Shown one piece after another: positions 44,087 to 52,404 of a stretch of 64,000 nt of DNA. The notes under the pieces are model-generated. The model searched no databases, had not been told where the DNA came from, and saw only the letters and a program-made list of their open reading frames with translations. This stretch comes from Bacillota bacterium. Lineage in GTDB: Bacteria; Bacillota; Clostridia; Lachnospirales; Lachnospiraceae. Numbering within the stretch: the stretch's first letter is position 1; every line of letters begins with the position of its first letter. The position numbers were made by a program, and so were the translations under genes. The stretch is from contig JAEYFP010000026.1 of NCBI GenBank assembly GCA_023402845.1, forward strand, positions 1-64,000. The letters are read 5' to 3'.

Positions 44087-45328
44087 TTAATCGTTACCGC
44101 ATGACCTGCTGCCCCAGTTTTCGATCAGCTCTGCCGAGCGGCAAACATCAAAATGCTCCTTCAGATATCGTCTGCCGTTGCTTCCGAGCCGTCTGCGAAG
44201 CGCTTCATCCGCGCAAAGGCGTTCCACATTTTCGCAGAAAGCATCTAAATCATCTGAGGCACACCACAAACCGCAGTCCGCTTCCTCAGTCAAAAGCTCC
44301 TTTACATCCGTACTTCGATCCGTACAGGCCAGCATCGGCTTGGCCGCAGCCATATAACCGAGCATCCTCGACGGATAATTGGGAATCGTAAACCGAATAT
44401 CAAGGGATATCATGCCGACATCGCAGTCCGCCATCAGGCGGTCATACTCCCTTGGCGGCAAAAAGCTGATAAAACGGGCATTCGGGCTATCCCCAAAAGC
44501 CTTTTTCACCTTTTCCTGCTCGCTGCCTTCGCCGACAAACAAAAATTCCGCCTGCTTACAGGCGCGCATTCTGGGAGAGTTCACCGCTTGGATCAAAAAA
44601 TCCAGCGCCTGCGGTTTTCCGAGATTTCCTCCAAAAACAAAACGTACCTTTTTCTCCCGCAAATTTTTCTCACTGCCTGCGTGATGTGCCTCACTCGGCT
44701 CTAAGGCTTTCTCTTCATCATCCTCAATCGGCAGCACCTTCATCGTATTCGGAAACAAAATCAGTCTGCTTTCATCAATTTCCGGATGATGTTTCCTCAT
44801 GTATCTCAAATTGCCCTGTGACATACAGCCGATCATATCCGATAAGCTGTACAGCCGTTCTTCCTTCTTTTTAAAAAAGCGGTGCAGCAGCCCGTTCTCT
44901 TTAAAGAGGCCGATATCCACTGCGTTCTGCGGAAAAATATCCTTTAACATTAAGAAAGTTTTACAGCCAAACTGTTTTTTACAATATTTAATCACACTTG
45001 CAAACGTCACGGGCGGTGTCGCATAAATAACTAGGTCATAATGCGCGTTTCTGATAAATTTCCGGATTGCGTATCGCATACACGGCTCTATTTTCAGCGT
45101 ATTGATGCCCTTCACAAGAAAATTAACCTGAAACAACTCTCCGACCCTTACCCTGATCAGTTTTGTCCCCTGATAGGAAACAACATCCGACCGTTTCAGA
45201 TTTTTCCTGCCGGTGACGAGCGCGATTGTCACCTTGTGTCCTCTCTCCAGCAATTCGTTAATCAGATCTGAATAAATTCCCGGAGCTTTCAGGTCCGGCT
45301 TACTCATTGTCAGATACAGTATGTCCAT
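44087..45328 (-). CDS. GT4-family glycosyltransferase (WbuB-like), candidate FucNAc transferase
   Basis: A 413-residue GT-B enzyme. The acceptor domain begins ILYLTMSKPDLKAPGIYSDL and has LVIYATPPVTFASVIKYCKK and MLKDIFPQNAVDIGLF, matching the WbuB/WcaI-like subgroup. The donor domain has VRFVFGGNLGKPQALDFLIQ and GMISLDIRFTIPNYPSRMLG. WbuB-type proteins often lie next to FnlABC/CapEFG genes and are thought to transfer L-FucNAc; this gene is 21 bases upstream of capE. GAGGAA precedes the ATG and the start overlaps the ATP-grasp gene by 19 bases. Donor assignment is by neighbourhood. Confidence 0.83.
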   Translation of the reverse strand: MDILYLTMSKPDLKAPGIYSDLINELLERGHKVTIALVTGRKNLKRSDVVSYQGTKLIRVRVGELFQVNFLVKGINTLKIEPCMRYAIRKFIRNAHYDLVIYATPPVTFASVIKYCKKQFGCKTFLMLKDIFPQNAVDIGLFKENGLLHRFFKKKEERLYSLSDMIGCMSQGNLRYMRKHHPEIDESRLILFPNTMKVLPIEDDEEKALEPSEAHHAGSEKNLREKKVRFVFGGNLGKPQALDFLIQAVNSPRMRACKQAEFLFVGEGSEQEKVKKAFGDSPNARFISFLPPREYDRLMADCDVGMISLDIRFTIPNYPSRMLGYMAAAKPMLACTDRSTDVKELLTEEADCGLWCASDDLDAFCENVERLCADEALRRRLGSNGRRYLKEHFDVCRSAELIENWGSRSCGND

Positions 45329-46326
45329 AGCATTTCCTCGACTTGCTCCTCGATGTCTTTCCGGTGCTTGATTACAACGCTGTCATACATCATCATCAGC
45401 ACATCTTCTTCATACTTCCCAAACTCCGGCTTGTTCTCGATCCCGTTCATATTATTTTCTATCAGCTTGATAAAATTCACACCGCAGCCGAACGCATGCA
45501 AATAAGCGCCGCCGAAACGCGGATTGATTTCTGATAAATAGTACTCGCCATCCATATAGAAAAAGTCCATGTCGATCGGACCATTGAACTTAAACGCCGA
45601 GACGATCTGTTCGATCACACCAAAAAGCTTCTCGTCCTTAAAGGAAACCGTCTTATTTGCACCCCCTATTTTCGTCTCCAGCTTTTTCTTTGTAAAAATA
45701 CTGACAGCCTTATGACTGATTGTATCCACATATACATCCGCATCCAGATCAATTCCCTGCATAAACTGCTGAATGATCAGCGTCTGATCCGCATGACAGG
45801 CAATTTTCAACTCCTGAGCGGTCTCGATTTTTTTCGCTCCGACACTTCCGCTTCCCGTACGCGGCTTTACAAAAACAGGAAAGCTGATGGTTCCCGCCTC
45901 ATACGCCTTTGTAAACGAGTCCAGCGTCCCAAACGTCATTGCCGTACGGATACCCTGTTTAACCAAAAAGCGATCCATCAAAAATTTATCAAAGCAGAGG
46001 CTCGCCGTTTCCGGATAGGGTGCCAATACCTCCACACCGATCTTCTCAAACTTCTCCCGATTCTTTGCAAGAATCGCAATTTCCGGATCGATCAGCGTCG
46101 TTACCGCACCGACCTGCTCCTTTTTACAGATATCCAAAATAATCGGAATGTAGTTTTCCTCCACAATTTTCGGCACAATATACTGCTTATCCGCAAAATA
46201 TAGTCCGGGTGCCGTACTTGTATTATCTGTCGCGATAATTTTTGCATTGACATCCAGAGATTTTCTAAAATCCTTAACAAGATCGCCGCGCCTGCCGACG
46301 CTGCAGAACAAAATATTATTGCCCAT
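45310..46326 (-). CDS. ATP-grasp ligase-like protein (copy 1)
   Basis: A 338-residue protein of the carbamoyl-phosphate-synthase-like ATP-grasp type found in surface glycan loci. The pre-ATP domain starts ILFCSVGRRGDLVKDF and has APGLYFADKQYIVPK. The ATP-grasp core has FPVFVKPRTGSGSVGAKKI (P-loop), LIIQQFMQGIDLDADVYVD and the metal site YLSEINPRFGGAYLHAF. ATP-grasp enzymes join a carboxylate to an amine or thiol through an acyl phosphate. It is paralogous to 47774-48772 (GRRVELVNCF, APALYFADRGIMLPR, EINPRFGGG). The two flank LicD and HAD genes. A role in adding an amino acid or similar acid to a sugar amine is a hypothesis. Confidence 0.82.
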   Translation of the reverse strand: MGNNILFCSVGRRGDLVKDFRKSLDVNAKIIATDNTSTAPGLYFADKQYIVPKIVEENYIPIILDICKKEQVGAVTTLIDPEIAILAKNREKFEKIGVEVLAPYPETASLCFDKFLMDRFLVKQGIRTAMTFGTLDSFTKAYEAGTISFPVFVKPRTGSGSVGAKKIETAQELKIACHADQTLIIQQFMQGIDLDADVYVDTISHKAVSIFTKKKLETKIGGANKTVSFKDEKLFGVIEQIVSAFKFNGPIDMDFFYMDGEYYLSEINPRFGGAYLHAFGCGVNFIKLIENNMNGIENKPEFGKYEEDVLMMMYDSVVIKHRKDIEEQVEEMLWTYCI

Positions 46327-46355
46327 CGTTTCGTCCTTCCGATATAGGAAAATTT

Positions 46356-47114
46356 TTATTTCAAATTTACTTGCGGAACCGATACATAGTAATTTTCTTT
46401 TGCCGGCGTCAGATAATTGTCACCGTAGTTGATTTTCAAATACATATCCCAATTTTTCGGAGCAAAGAGCATCGCATCCTCAAACTGCATCCGCTGTGTA
46501 TCCTTCCAGTAATCCCGGTCGAATTCATAATGGATAAACCGGTACAGGTCATTGCTCCAAAAACACTTTTGCGATGCTTCACAGCTTCCGTATACACTCA
46601 TTTTTTTATAAAAGGAAAGCAGCTTTTTTTCCGAAAAAAGCTTGCCGAGCGTGCCGGTCACTCCGACAAGCAGCTTGCCTTTTAAGCTGTAGGCACTCAG
46701 ATCCACATCCGTCTTTGCCATCCCCTGCAGGAGCTTTAGCATAAACAGCTTATATTTCTTTTTAAGTAAAGAATTCGGCAGATAATCAATAATAAAAATA
46801 TCAACCCGTGCATCCGGTTCTTCCATTCTGCACACCTTCGGCACACGATCCGTATCATTCAAATAAAAGCCTGCCTGCTTAAGATATGGGGGTGCACACC
46901 GCTCAAACCGGTCAAACTCCTCGCGGTACATCATGATATCCGCATCGTCATCCCACGGAATAAAGCCTTTGTCCCGCACTGCGCCGAGCAAAGTTCCTCC
47001 CTGCATGAAATAACTGATTTGCTCCTTATCGCAAATCTCATCTATGAGTTTTAACATCTCAAGATCTATTTTATGCAGCTCCTCAAGATTCGCCTGCTTT
47101 GAAAGCTTTCCCAT
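46356..47114 (-). CDS. LicD-family phosphotransferase
   Basis: A 252-residue cytoplasmic protein of the LicD/nucleotidyltransferase fold. It shows YFMQGGTLLGAVRDKGFIPW (35-54) followed by WDDDADI (54-60), the metal site, and ARVDIFIIDYLPN. LicD-type enzymes move phosphocholine or another phospho-substituent from a CDP carrier to a sugar. No choline uptake or CDP-choline genes (licA, licB, licC) are in the window, so the group transferred is unknown. It overlaps the HAD gene by 32 bases and lies 29 bases upstream of ATP-grasp copy 1. Confidence 0.88.
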   Translation of the reverse strand: MGKLSKQANLEELHKIDLEMLKLIDEICDKEQISYFMQGGTLLGAVRDKGFIPWDDDADIMMYREEFDRFERCAPPYLKQAGFYLNDTDRVPKVCRMEEPDARVDIFIIDYLPNSLLKKKYKLFMLKLLQGMAKTDVDLSAYSLKGKLLVGVTGTLGKLFSEKKLLSFYKKMSVYGSCEASQKCFWSNDLYRFIHYEFDRDYWKDTQRMQFEDAMLFAPKNWDMYLKINYGDNYLTPAKENYYVSVPQVNLK

Positions 47115-47796
47115 TTTCTGATCCCTCTGTAAGCGGAAGCAGCTCGAAAAGAGAGCTGATCCGCATTTTTTCCTTTATTCCGCCCAGATAAGCGCGATCC
47201 CGGTAAACACCGTTTCCGCGATCGATCCTGATCGTCAGGATCGGGTAATCCTTTCCGATATAAAAATCCTTTTCCGGGTTGTCGCCGACATAAATCATTT
47301 CGGAAAACTCAAATCCAAATGCTTCCTTCATCAGGAAAAATGACCTTTCATCAGGCTTCCAATAATCACGTCCGAGCGTATCGGTCAAAATAATTTTATC
47401 AAATAGATCCGCTGCCTTTAATGCCGCAATCTTATTTTTCTGTGTTACGGCATAGCCGTCGGAAATGACACCGAGCTTAACACCGCTCTCACGCAAAGCT
47501 TTAAGCGTCGGCAAAACATCCTCAAAAAAGGAAATCTCAGGAAAATGAGACCGATATTCTCCGACAAGCGTAAGAATATCCTCCTTTTCATAGGAAATTC
47601 CATGCGCATTAAGAAGCCTGTTAAATACATGTTTCGTATCTGCTTTGTAGAGTACAAGCAGCTCCTCATACAAATCCTCCCGCGAAAGTCCGCAGCGCCC
47701 GGACAGCAGATTTGCGACCGTCCTATAGCCGCTTTTTATAAAATCTTCCTCGGCAATCAGTGTGTCATCCAAATCAAACAGAACTGCTTTCTTCAT
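47083..47796 (-). CDS. HAD-superfamily hydrolase
   Basis: A 237-residue hydrolase. Motif I is AVLFDLDDTLI with nucleophile Asp8 and Asp10; motif II is GVISDGY; motif IV is MIYVGDNPEKDF, with the lysine of motif III in between. An alpha-helical cap follows motif I (about 15-85), so it is a C1-type phosphatase. The preferred ATG at 47796 has GGAG 7 bases upstream. It overlaps both the LicD gene (32 bases) and ATP-grasp copy 2 (23 bases). HAD proteins in such cassettes may remove a phosphate from a sugar or ligand precursor; the substrate is unknown. Confidence 0.86.
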   Translation of the reverse strand: MKKAVLFDLDDTLIAEEDFIKSGYRTVANLLSGRCGLSREDLYEELLVLYKADTKHVFNRLLNAHGISYEKEDILTLVGEYRSHFPEISFFEDVLPTLKALRESGVKLGVISDGYAVTQKNKIAALKAADLFDKIILTDTLGRDYWKPDERSFFLMKEAFGFEFSEMIYVGDNPEKDFYIGKDYPILTIRIDRGNGVYRDRAYLGGIKEKMRISSLFELLPLTEGSENGKAFKAGES

Positions 47797-48772
47797 CCTC
47801 AGGCTCCATATCTTCATTCAGCATAATGCAGCTGTCAAACCGTAAAAATGTCACATTTTCGCGATAATCCTCATTATAGGAAAGCGCTTCGCCGCGCAGC
47901 AGCCTGTAAAGATTTTTGCACGAATCGGCGCCGGCCTTGATTGACATGGGTGCACCGCCGCCAAAGCGCGGATTGATTTCAATGTAAGAAATTCCTTTTT
48001 CTGTCTTTTTACACTGCACCGTGATATGTCCGACCGGCTTCAGCACCTTCATCAGCCTTGTGACATCCGCAATGATTTCCCGGTCCTTTACAATCCTGCC
48101 CTTTGATATCTCCCCGCTCCGGGTCGCAATCCGAACGCGCGGCACAACCGAAATAATATTCGAATTAAAATCCAGAAACACGTCAACGGTATATTCTTCA
48201 CCCGCGATATATTCCTGCACAATCGGCTTCCTGATGAGCTTTCTGTAGGTATTTAATTCCTCGCGATTATTGACCTTAAAGGCATCGATGCTGGAACTGC
48301 CGTCAATCGGCTTCATAAACAGCGGAAACGGAAGATCCTCCGATGCAAGCTCCTCCACCTCAAACAGCCGCGGCATCAAAAATCCGTTTTCCTCCATAAA
48401 TTTCTGCGTCACAAGCTTGTTCCGGCAAATTTTAATGATTTCCATATCGGAAATGAGCAGTCTGGAACCCGTCTGTTTTTCAATCCGGTCCTTTTGCTCG
48501 GAAAGGAGCAGCAGCTCCGTATCAATCGTCGGCACAATCAGCGTCACCTGTTCCTTAATACAAATATCGATGATCGCCTCCACATAATCGCCAGATTTGA
48601 TACGCGGGAGCATAATCCCCCTGTCGGCAAAATAGAGCGCGGGCGCTGTTCTGCTGCAGTCCACAGCCAGCACATTTCCCTCAATCCCAAGCTCCTTTGC
48701 GGCCGAGCGGAAGCAGTTGACAAGCTCCACTCTTCGTCCTGCGCTTAAGATCAATACATTTATAGGCTCCAT
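47774..48772 (-). CDS. ATP-grasp ligase-like protein (copy 2)
   Basis: A 332-residue paralogue of 45310-46326 with the same domain order. It has VLILSAGRRVELVNCF at the start, LFMKPIDGSSSIDAFKV in the ATP-grasp P-loop region, IVQEYIAGEEYTVDVFLDFN, and SYIEINPRFGGGAPMSIKAG at the metal site. GGAGGAAG precedes the ATG. It lies 17 bases after the PglC-type initiator and overlaps the HAD gene by 23 bases. Two non-identical copies of one enzyme around LicD and HAD suggest two successive or alternative ligations. No acid or amine substrate can be read from the sequence. Confidence 0.82.
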   Translation of the reverse strand: MEPINVLILSAGRRVELVNCFRSAAKELGIEGNVLAVDCSRTAPALYFADRGIMLPRIKSGDYVEAIIDICIKEQVTLIVPTIDTELLLLSEQKDRIEKQTGSRLLISDMEIIKICRNKLVTQKFMEENGFLMPRLFEVEELASEDLPFPLFMKPIDGSSSIDAFKVNNREELNTYRKLIRKPIVQEYIAGEEYTVDVFLDFNSNIISVVPRVRIATRSGEISKGRIVKDREIIADVTRLMKVLKPVGHITVQCKKTEKGISYIEINPRFGGGAPMSIKAGADSCKNLYRLLRGEALSYNEDYRENVTFLRFDSCIMLNEDMEPEDEESSSV

Positions 48773-48788
48773 GTTCTTCCTCCTGTTT

Positions 48789-49397
48789 CTATTCCCTTCC
48801 GGTGAAATACTCCATTGTCGCGCCTGATTCGGGTCCGATCCCTTCCCTTTTCACCACATTCTCCACCGTCTTAAATAAAATTTTTACATCCAGTAAAAAG
48901 GAAAGCTTCTCTGTATATTCTACATCATATTCGAATTTCTGCGCCCAGCTGATCGCATTTCTGCCGTTCACCTGCGCAAGGCCCGTCAAACCCGGCCTTA
49001 CATCATGACGGTGCTTCTGCCTCTCATTATAAAGCGGCAGATACTGCACAAGCAGAGGACGCGGTCCTACAAGAGACATGTCGCCCTTTAAAATGCTGAG
49101 CAGCTCGGGAAGCTCGTCCAGACTCGTCGACCGGAGCCGTTTTCCGAATCTTGTCAAACGCACCTCATCGGGAAGCAGCTCTCCCTTTTCGTCCCGCGCC
49201 TCCGTCATCGAACGAAATTTGTACATTTTAAAAATTTTTCCGTCCTTCCCCGGCCTGTCCTGATGGAAAAGCACCGGACTTCCGAGCTTGACGCGCACTA
49301 GCAGCGCCAACACAAGATAAACCGGCGACAGCACAAGCAGCGCCGCAAGAGAAAGCACAATATCCAGTAAACGTTTCACGCAATTTTTATAAATCAT
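48789..49397 (-). CDS. pglC: Minimal initiating phosphoglycosyltransferase (PglC-like)
   Basis: A 202-residue monotopic membrane enzyme: one N-terminal membrane-embedded helix (about 8-33) and a catalytic domain. Motifs are FKMYKFRSMTEARDEKGELL, STSLDELPELLSILKGDMSL, VGPRPLLVQYLPLY and RHDVRPGLTGLAQVNGRN. PglC attaches di-N-acetylbacillosamine phosphate to undecaprenyl phosphate. Here it directly follows PglE and PglF genes and overlaps pglE by four bases (ATGA), so a 4-amino-4,6-dideoxy-HexNAc derivative is the likely first sugar. Initiator of the second assembly unit. Confidence 0.9.
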   Translation of the reverse strand: MIYKNCVKRLLDIVLSLAALLVLSPVYLVLALLVRVKLGSPVLFHQDRPGKDGKIFKMYKFRSMTEARDEKGELLPDEVRLTRFGKRLRSTSLDELPELLSILKGDMSLVGPRPLLVQYLPLYNERQKHRHDVRPGLTGLAQVNGRNAISWAQKFEYDVEYTEKLSFLLDVKILFKTVENVVKREGIGPESGATMEYFTGRE

Positions 49398-50524
49398 TTT
49401 CCGAATAGTCCTCTGATAATTGAAATAATACGCTCCATATCTTCTTCTGTGTTCTTCACGTCTGAGGGCAGGCAGACACCGCTTTCAAATATACGCTCCC
49501 CAACGCTCTTTCCTTCGCACACCTGCACGAATCCTTCTCCCGCAAATACAGGCTGGAGATGCATCGGCTTCCAAATCGGCCGGGATTCGATCTGCTCCTG
49601 TTCGAGCGCCACCATGATATCCAGCGGTTTTACCGGACTGTTCTCGTCAAGCGTCATGCAGGATAGCCAGAAATTAGGCTCCGTGTCCGGAAGGTACGGA
49701 TTCATACGAATGTGCGCAATGTCTGCAAACGCTTCCCTATAACGCAGATAAATTTCTTTTTTCCTCGTCTTATGTGCGTTCAGATATAAAAGCTGTCCGC
49801 GGCCGATCCCTGCGACAACGTTGGACATCCGGTAGTTAAAGCCGATTTCCTTATGCTCATAATGACGTTCCGGCTCTCTCGCCTGTGTCGCAAGAAAACG
49901 AGCCTTTTTTACGACCTCCTCATCTTGGCTCACAAGCATGCCTCCCCCGGATGTCGTGATAATTTTATTTCCGTTAAAAGAAAAAATGCCGATATCGCCG
50001 AACAAGCCCGTCTGTCTGCCGTGTACGGAGGCGCCCAGAGATTCTGCGGCATCCTCAATCAACGGCACGCCATGCTTTTTACAGATAGCGGCAATTTCCT
50101 CAAGCTTTGCGGGTGTGCCGTAAAGATTGGCCGCGATAACGGCCTTTGCACGCGGATAAAGAGAAAATGCTTTTTCCAGTGCGTCCGGATCCATATTCCA
50201 TGAATCCTCCTCACTGTCGATAAATACCGGCTTTGCGCCGATATACGTTATCGGATTGACCGTGGCCGCAAACGTAAGCGAGGAGCCGAAAACAATATCA
50301 TCCCGCTGAATGCCCGCGATAATCAATGCCAAATGAATCGCACCTGTTCCGGCGCTGAGTGCCGCCGCATAGCCTTCGCCCAAATAAGCCGCAAATTCCT
50401 TTTCGAATTCGTTGACATTCGGTCCGAGGGGCGCTACCCAGTTTGTGTCAAACGCCTCCTGAATGTATTTTAGTTCCTGCCCATGCATCGTCGGACAGGA
50501 CAAAAAAATCCTTTTCTTTTCCAT
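49394..50524 (-). CDS. pglE: PglE/LegC-type UDP-4-keto-6-deoxy-HexNAc aminotransferase
   Basis: A 376-residue PLP aminotransferase of the DegT family. It opens RIFLSCPTMHGQELKYIQEA and continues NWVAPLGPNVNEFEKEF, very close in pattern to PglE. Cofactor residues include EDAAESLGA and the PLP lysine Lys187 in SFNGNKIITTSGGG. The C-terminal QIESRPIWKPMHLQPVF motif is also characteristic. It produces UDP-4-amino-4,6-dideoxy-GlcNAc. A longer frame to 50578 would overlap PglF; the ATG at 50524 behind AAAGACGG is preferred and lies 2 bases after the PglF stop. The usual acetyltransferase PglD is missing. Confidence 0.9.
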   Translation of the reverse strand: MEKKRIFLSCPTMHGQELKYIQEAFDTNWVAPLGPNVNEFEKEFAAYLGEGYAAALSAGTGAIHLALIIAGIQRDDIVFGSSLTFAATVNPITYIGAKPVFIDSEEDSWNMDPDALEKAFSLYPRAKAVIAANLYGTPAKLEEIAAICKKHGVPLIEDAAESLGASVHGRQTGLFGDIGIFSFNGNKIITTSGGGMLVSQDEEVVKKARFLATQAREPERHYEHKEIGFNYRMSNVVAGIGRGQLLYLNAHKTRKKEIYLRYREAFADIAHIRMNPYLPDTEPNFWLSCMTLDENSPVKPLDIMVALEQEQIESRPIWKPMHLQPVFAGEGFVQVCEGKSVGERIFESGVCLPSDVKNTEEDMERIISIIRGLFGK

Positions 50525-50526
50525 GA

Positions 50527-52404
50527 TTATTCGCCGTCTTTCTTTAATTGATACGTGGGCACAAGCTTTCTCACCCATTCCTTAATTGCTTCTCTGTCCG
50601 CTTCTTCCTTGGAATCCACCTTCATCTCCTCTAACTGGGCGAAAAACTCTGTTTCGTCAAATTCAATCGGCTTACCGATATGAATCAGGCGGTTTGCGGT
50701 TTCCTGCATCCCTTCCTCCTCCATCAGCATTTCCTCATATAACTTTTCTCCCGGTCGCAGTCCGATAAACTGGATCTGTATATCCTCTCCGGGGATATAG
50801 CCGGATAAGCGAATCAGGTTTTTTGCAAGATCGAGTATTTTCACGGGCTCGCCCATTTCCAACACAAAAATTTCGCCTCCATGAGCATAAGCGCCGGCCT
50901 GCAGCACCAAAGACACCGCCTCCGGAATCGTCATGAAATAACGAATGATATCGGGATGCGTCACCGTAACCGGTCCGCCCGATGCAATCTGTTTTTTGAA
51001 GAGCGGAATGACGCTGCCGTTGCTGCCGAGCACATTGCCGAAGCGCACCGCGACAAACTCCGTCTCGGAACGGCTGTTATAAGCTTGTACAATCATTTCA
51101 CAGATCCGCTTGCTCGCCCCCATAATGTTCGTCGGATTTACCGCCTTGTCGGTCGAAATCATAACAAACCGGTCTGTCTGATACTTCACCGCCGCCTCCG
51201 CAACCTTCCAGGTACCGAGCACGTTGTTCTTGATCGCTTCATTCGGACTGTCCTCCATCAAAGGAACATGCTTGTGCGCCGCCGCGTGATAAACGATATT
51301 CGGGTGATAGGTTTCAAATACGGAATTGACGCGGTTTGTATTTCTGACGGAGCCGATCAGCACCTCTAAATTCAACTCCGGATACTTTTTTTTCAGCTCC
51401 TGCTGAATATCATAAGCACTGTTTTCGTAAATATCAAAAATAATCAGCTGCTTTGGCCCATAGCTTGCGATCTGTCTGCAAAGCTCGCTTCCAATCGAAC
51501 CGCCGCCGCCCGTGACAAGGATAATCTTGTCCCGCACATAGCCCATGATCGAATCAAGATCCACCTCAATCTGCTCCCTTCCGAGCAGATCGATGACATC
51601 CACCTTCCTGAGCTGGCTGACATTGACCTCGCCGTTCACCAGCTGGTAAATGCCGGGCAGTGTCTTTAATTCACACTTTGTCTGTTTGCAGATTTCAAGA
51701 ATTTCCTTTACAACCGCCTTCTGCGCGGAAGGCATCGCGATAATAATCTCATCGATGTGATATTTCGCAACGCAGTCTAAAATATCATTCCTGTCACCGA
51801 CGACCTTAACTCCATGTATATAGTTCCCAATTTTTGATTTATCATCATCAATGACGCAAAGCGCATTTTTCTGAATATAGCTCGAGGACTTCATTTCCCG
51901 GATCAGCGAATTTCCCGCATCTCCCGCACCGATTACCATGACGTTGATGCTTTTGGCCGTATCGGTCCGCTTTTCCACAAACGTGCGGAATGCACGGTAA
52001 AAGAAACGGCTCAGCACAACGAAAAAGAGCAGAAAACCTCCGAAAAACACATAGGAACTCCGCGGATAGCTCCAATGCAGAAACATATGCACGATCACCA
52101 TCTGGGAGACTGCGGAACTGACACAGGCAAGCACCATATTTACCATCTCCGGTGCGCCGGCATATTCCCAAAGACTCTGGTACATATGAAACAGCCAGAA
52201 CAACCCGATCGTAATCACAATACTGTACGGAAGGTAATCCCATGCCGTTTCAATAAACGCCGGATCGGCGATATCTCCATACCGGAAATCAAATCTCGCC
52301 ACAAGTCCGAGATAGGTCGCTCCCGCAACCGCAAGTATATCCCATACAATCAACGCAATTCTTCTGACGAAAAGCTGTCTATTTTTAATGAATCTCATTT
52401 TCAT
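50527..52404 (-). CDS. pglF: PglF/CapD-type membrane UDP-GlcNAc 4,6-dehydratase
   Basis: About 625 residues. Four N-terminal membrane helices (about 15-130) are followed by a Rossmann-like domain (GAGDAGNSLIREMKSS) and the catalytic SDR domain: VTGGGGSIGSELCRQIASYG, HAAAHKHVPLMEDSPNEAIK, STDKAVNPTNIMGASK with Met in the tyrosine position as in PglF, and VRFGNVLGSNGSVIPLF. It converts UDP-GlcNAc to UDP-4-keto-6-deoxy-GlcNAc with retention. The frame extends to 52497, but that would overlap the polymerase gene; starts at 52404 or 52398 fit better. Two bases separate it from pglE. Confidence 0.9.
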   Translation of the reverse strand: MKMRFIKNRQLFVRRIALIVWDILAVAGATYLGLVARFDFRYGDIADPAFIETAWDYLPYSIVITIGLFWLFHMYQSLWEYAGAPEMVNMVLACVSSAVSQMVIVHMFLHWSYPRSSYVFFGGFLLFFVVLSRFFYRAFRTFVEKRTDTAKSINVMVIGAGDAGNSLIREMKSSSYIQKNALCVIDDDKSKIGNYIHGVKVVGDRNDILDCVAKYHIDEIIIAMPSAQKAVVKEILEICKQTKCELKTLPGIYQLVNGEVNVSQLRKVDVIDLLGREQIEVDLDSIMGYVRDKIILVTGGGGSIGSELCRQIASYGPKQLIIFDIYENSAYDIQQELKKKYPELNLEVLIGSVRNTNRVNSVFETYHPNIVYHAAAHKHVPLMEDSPNEAIKNNVLGTWKVAEAAVKYQTDRFVMISTDKAVNPTNIMGASKRICEMIVQAYNSRSETEFVAVRFGNVLGSNGSVIPLFKKQIASGGPVTVTHPDIIRYFMTIPEAVSLVLQAGAYAHGGEIFVLEMGEPVKILDLAKNLIRLSGYIPGEDIQIQFIGLRPGEKLYEEMLMEEEGMQETANRLIHIGKPIEFDETEFFAQLEEMKVDSKEEADREAIKEWVRKLVPTYQLKKDGE

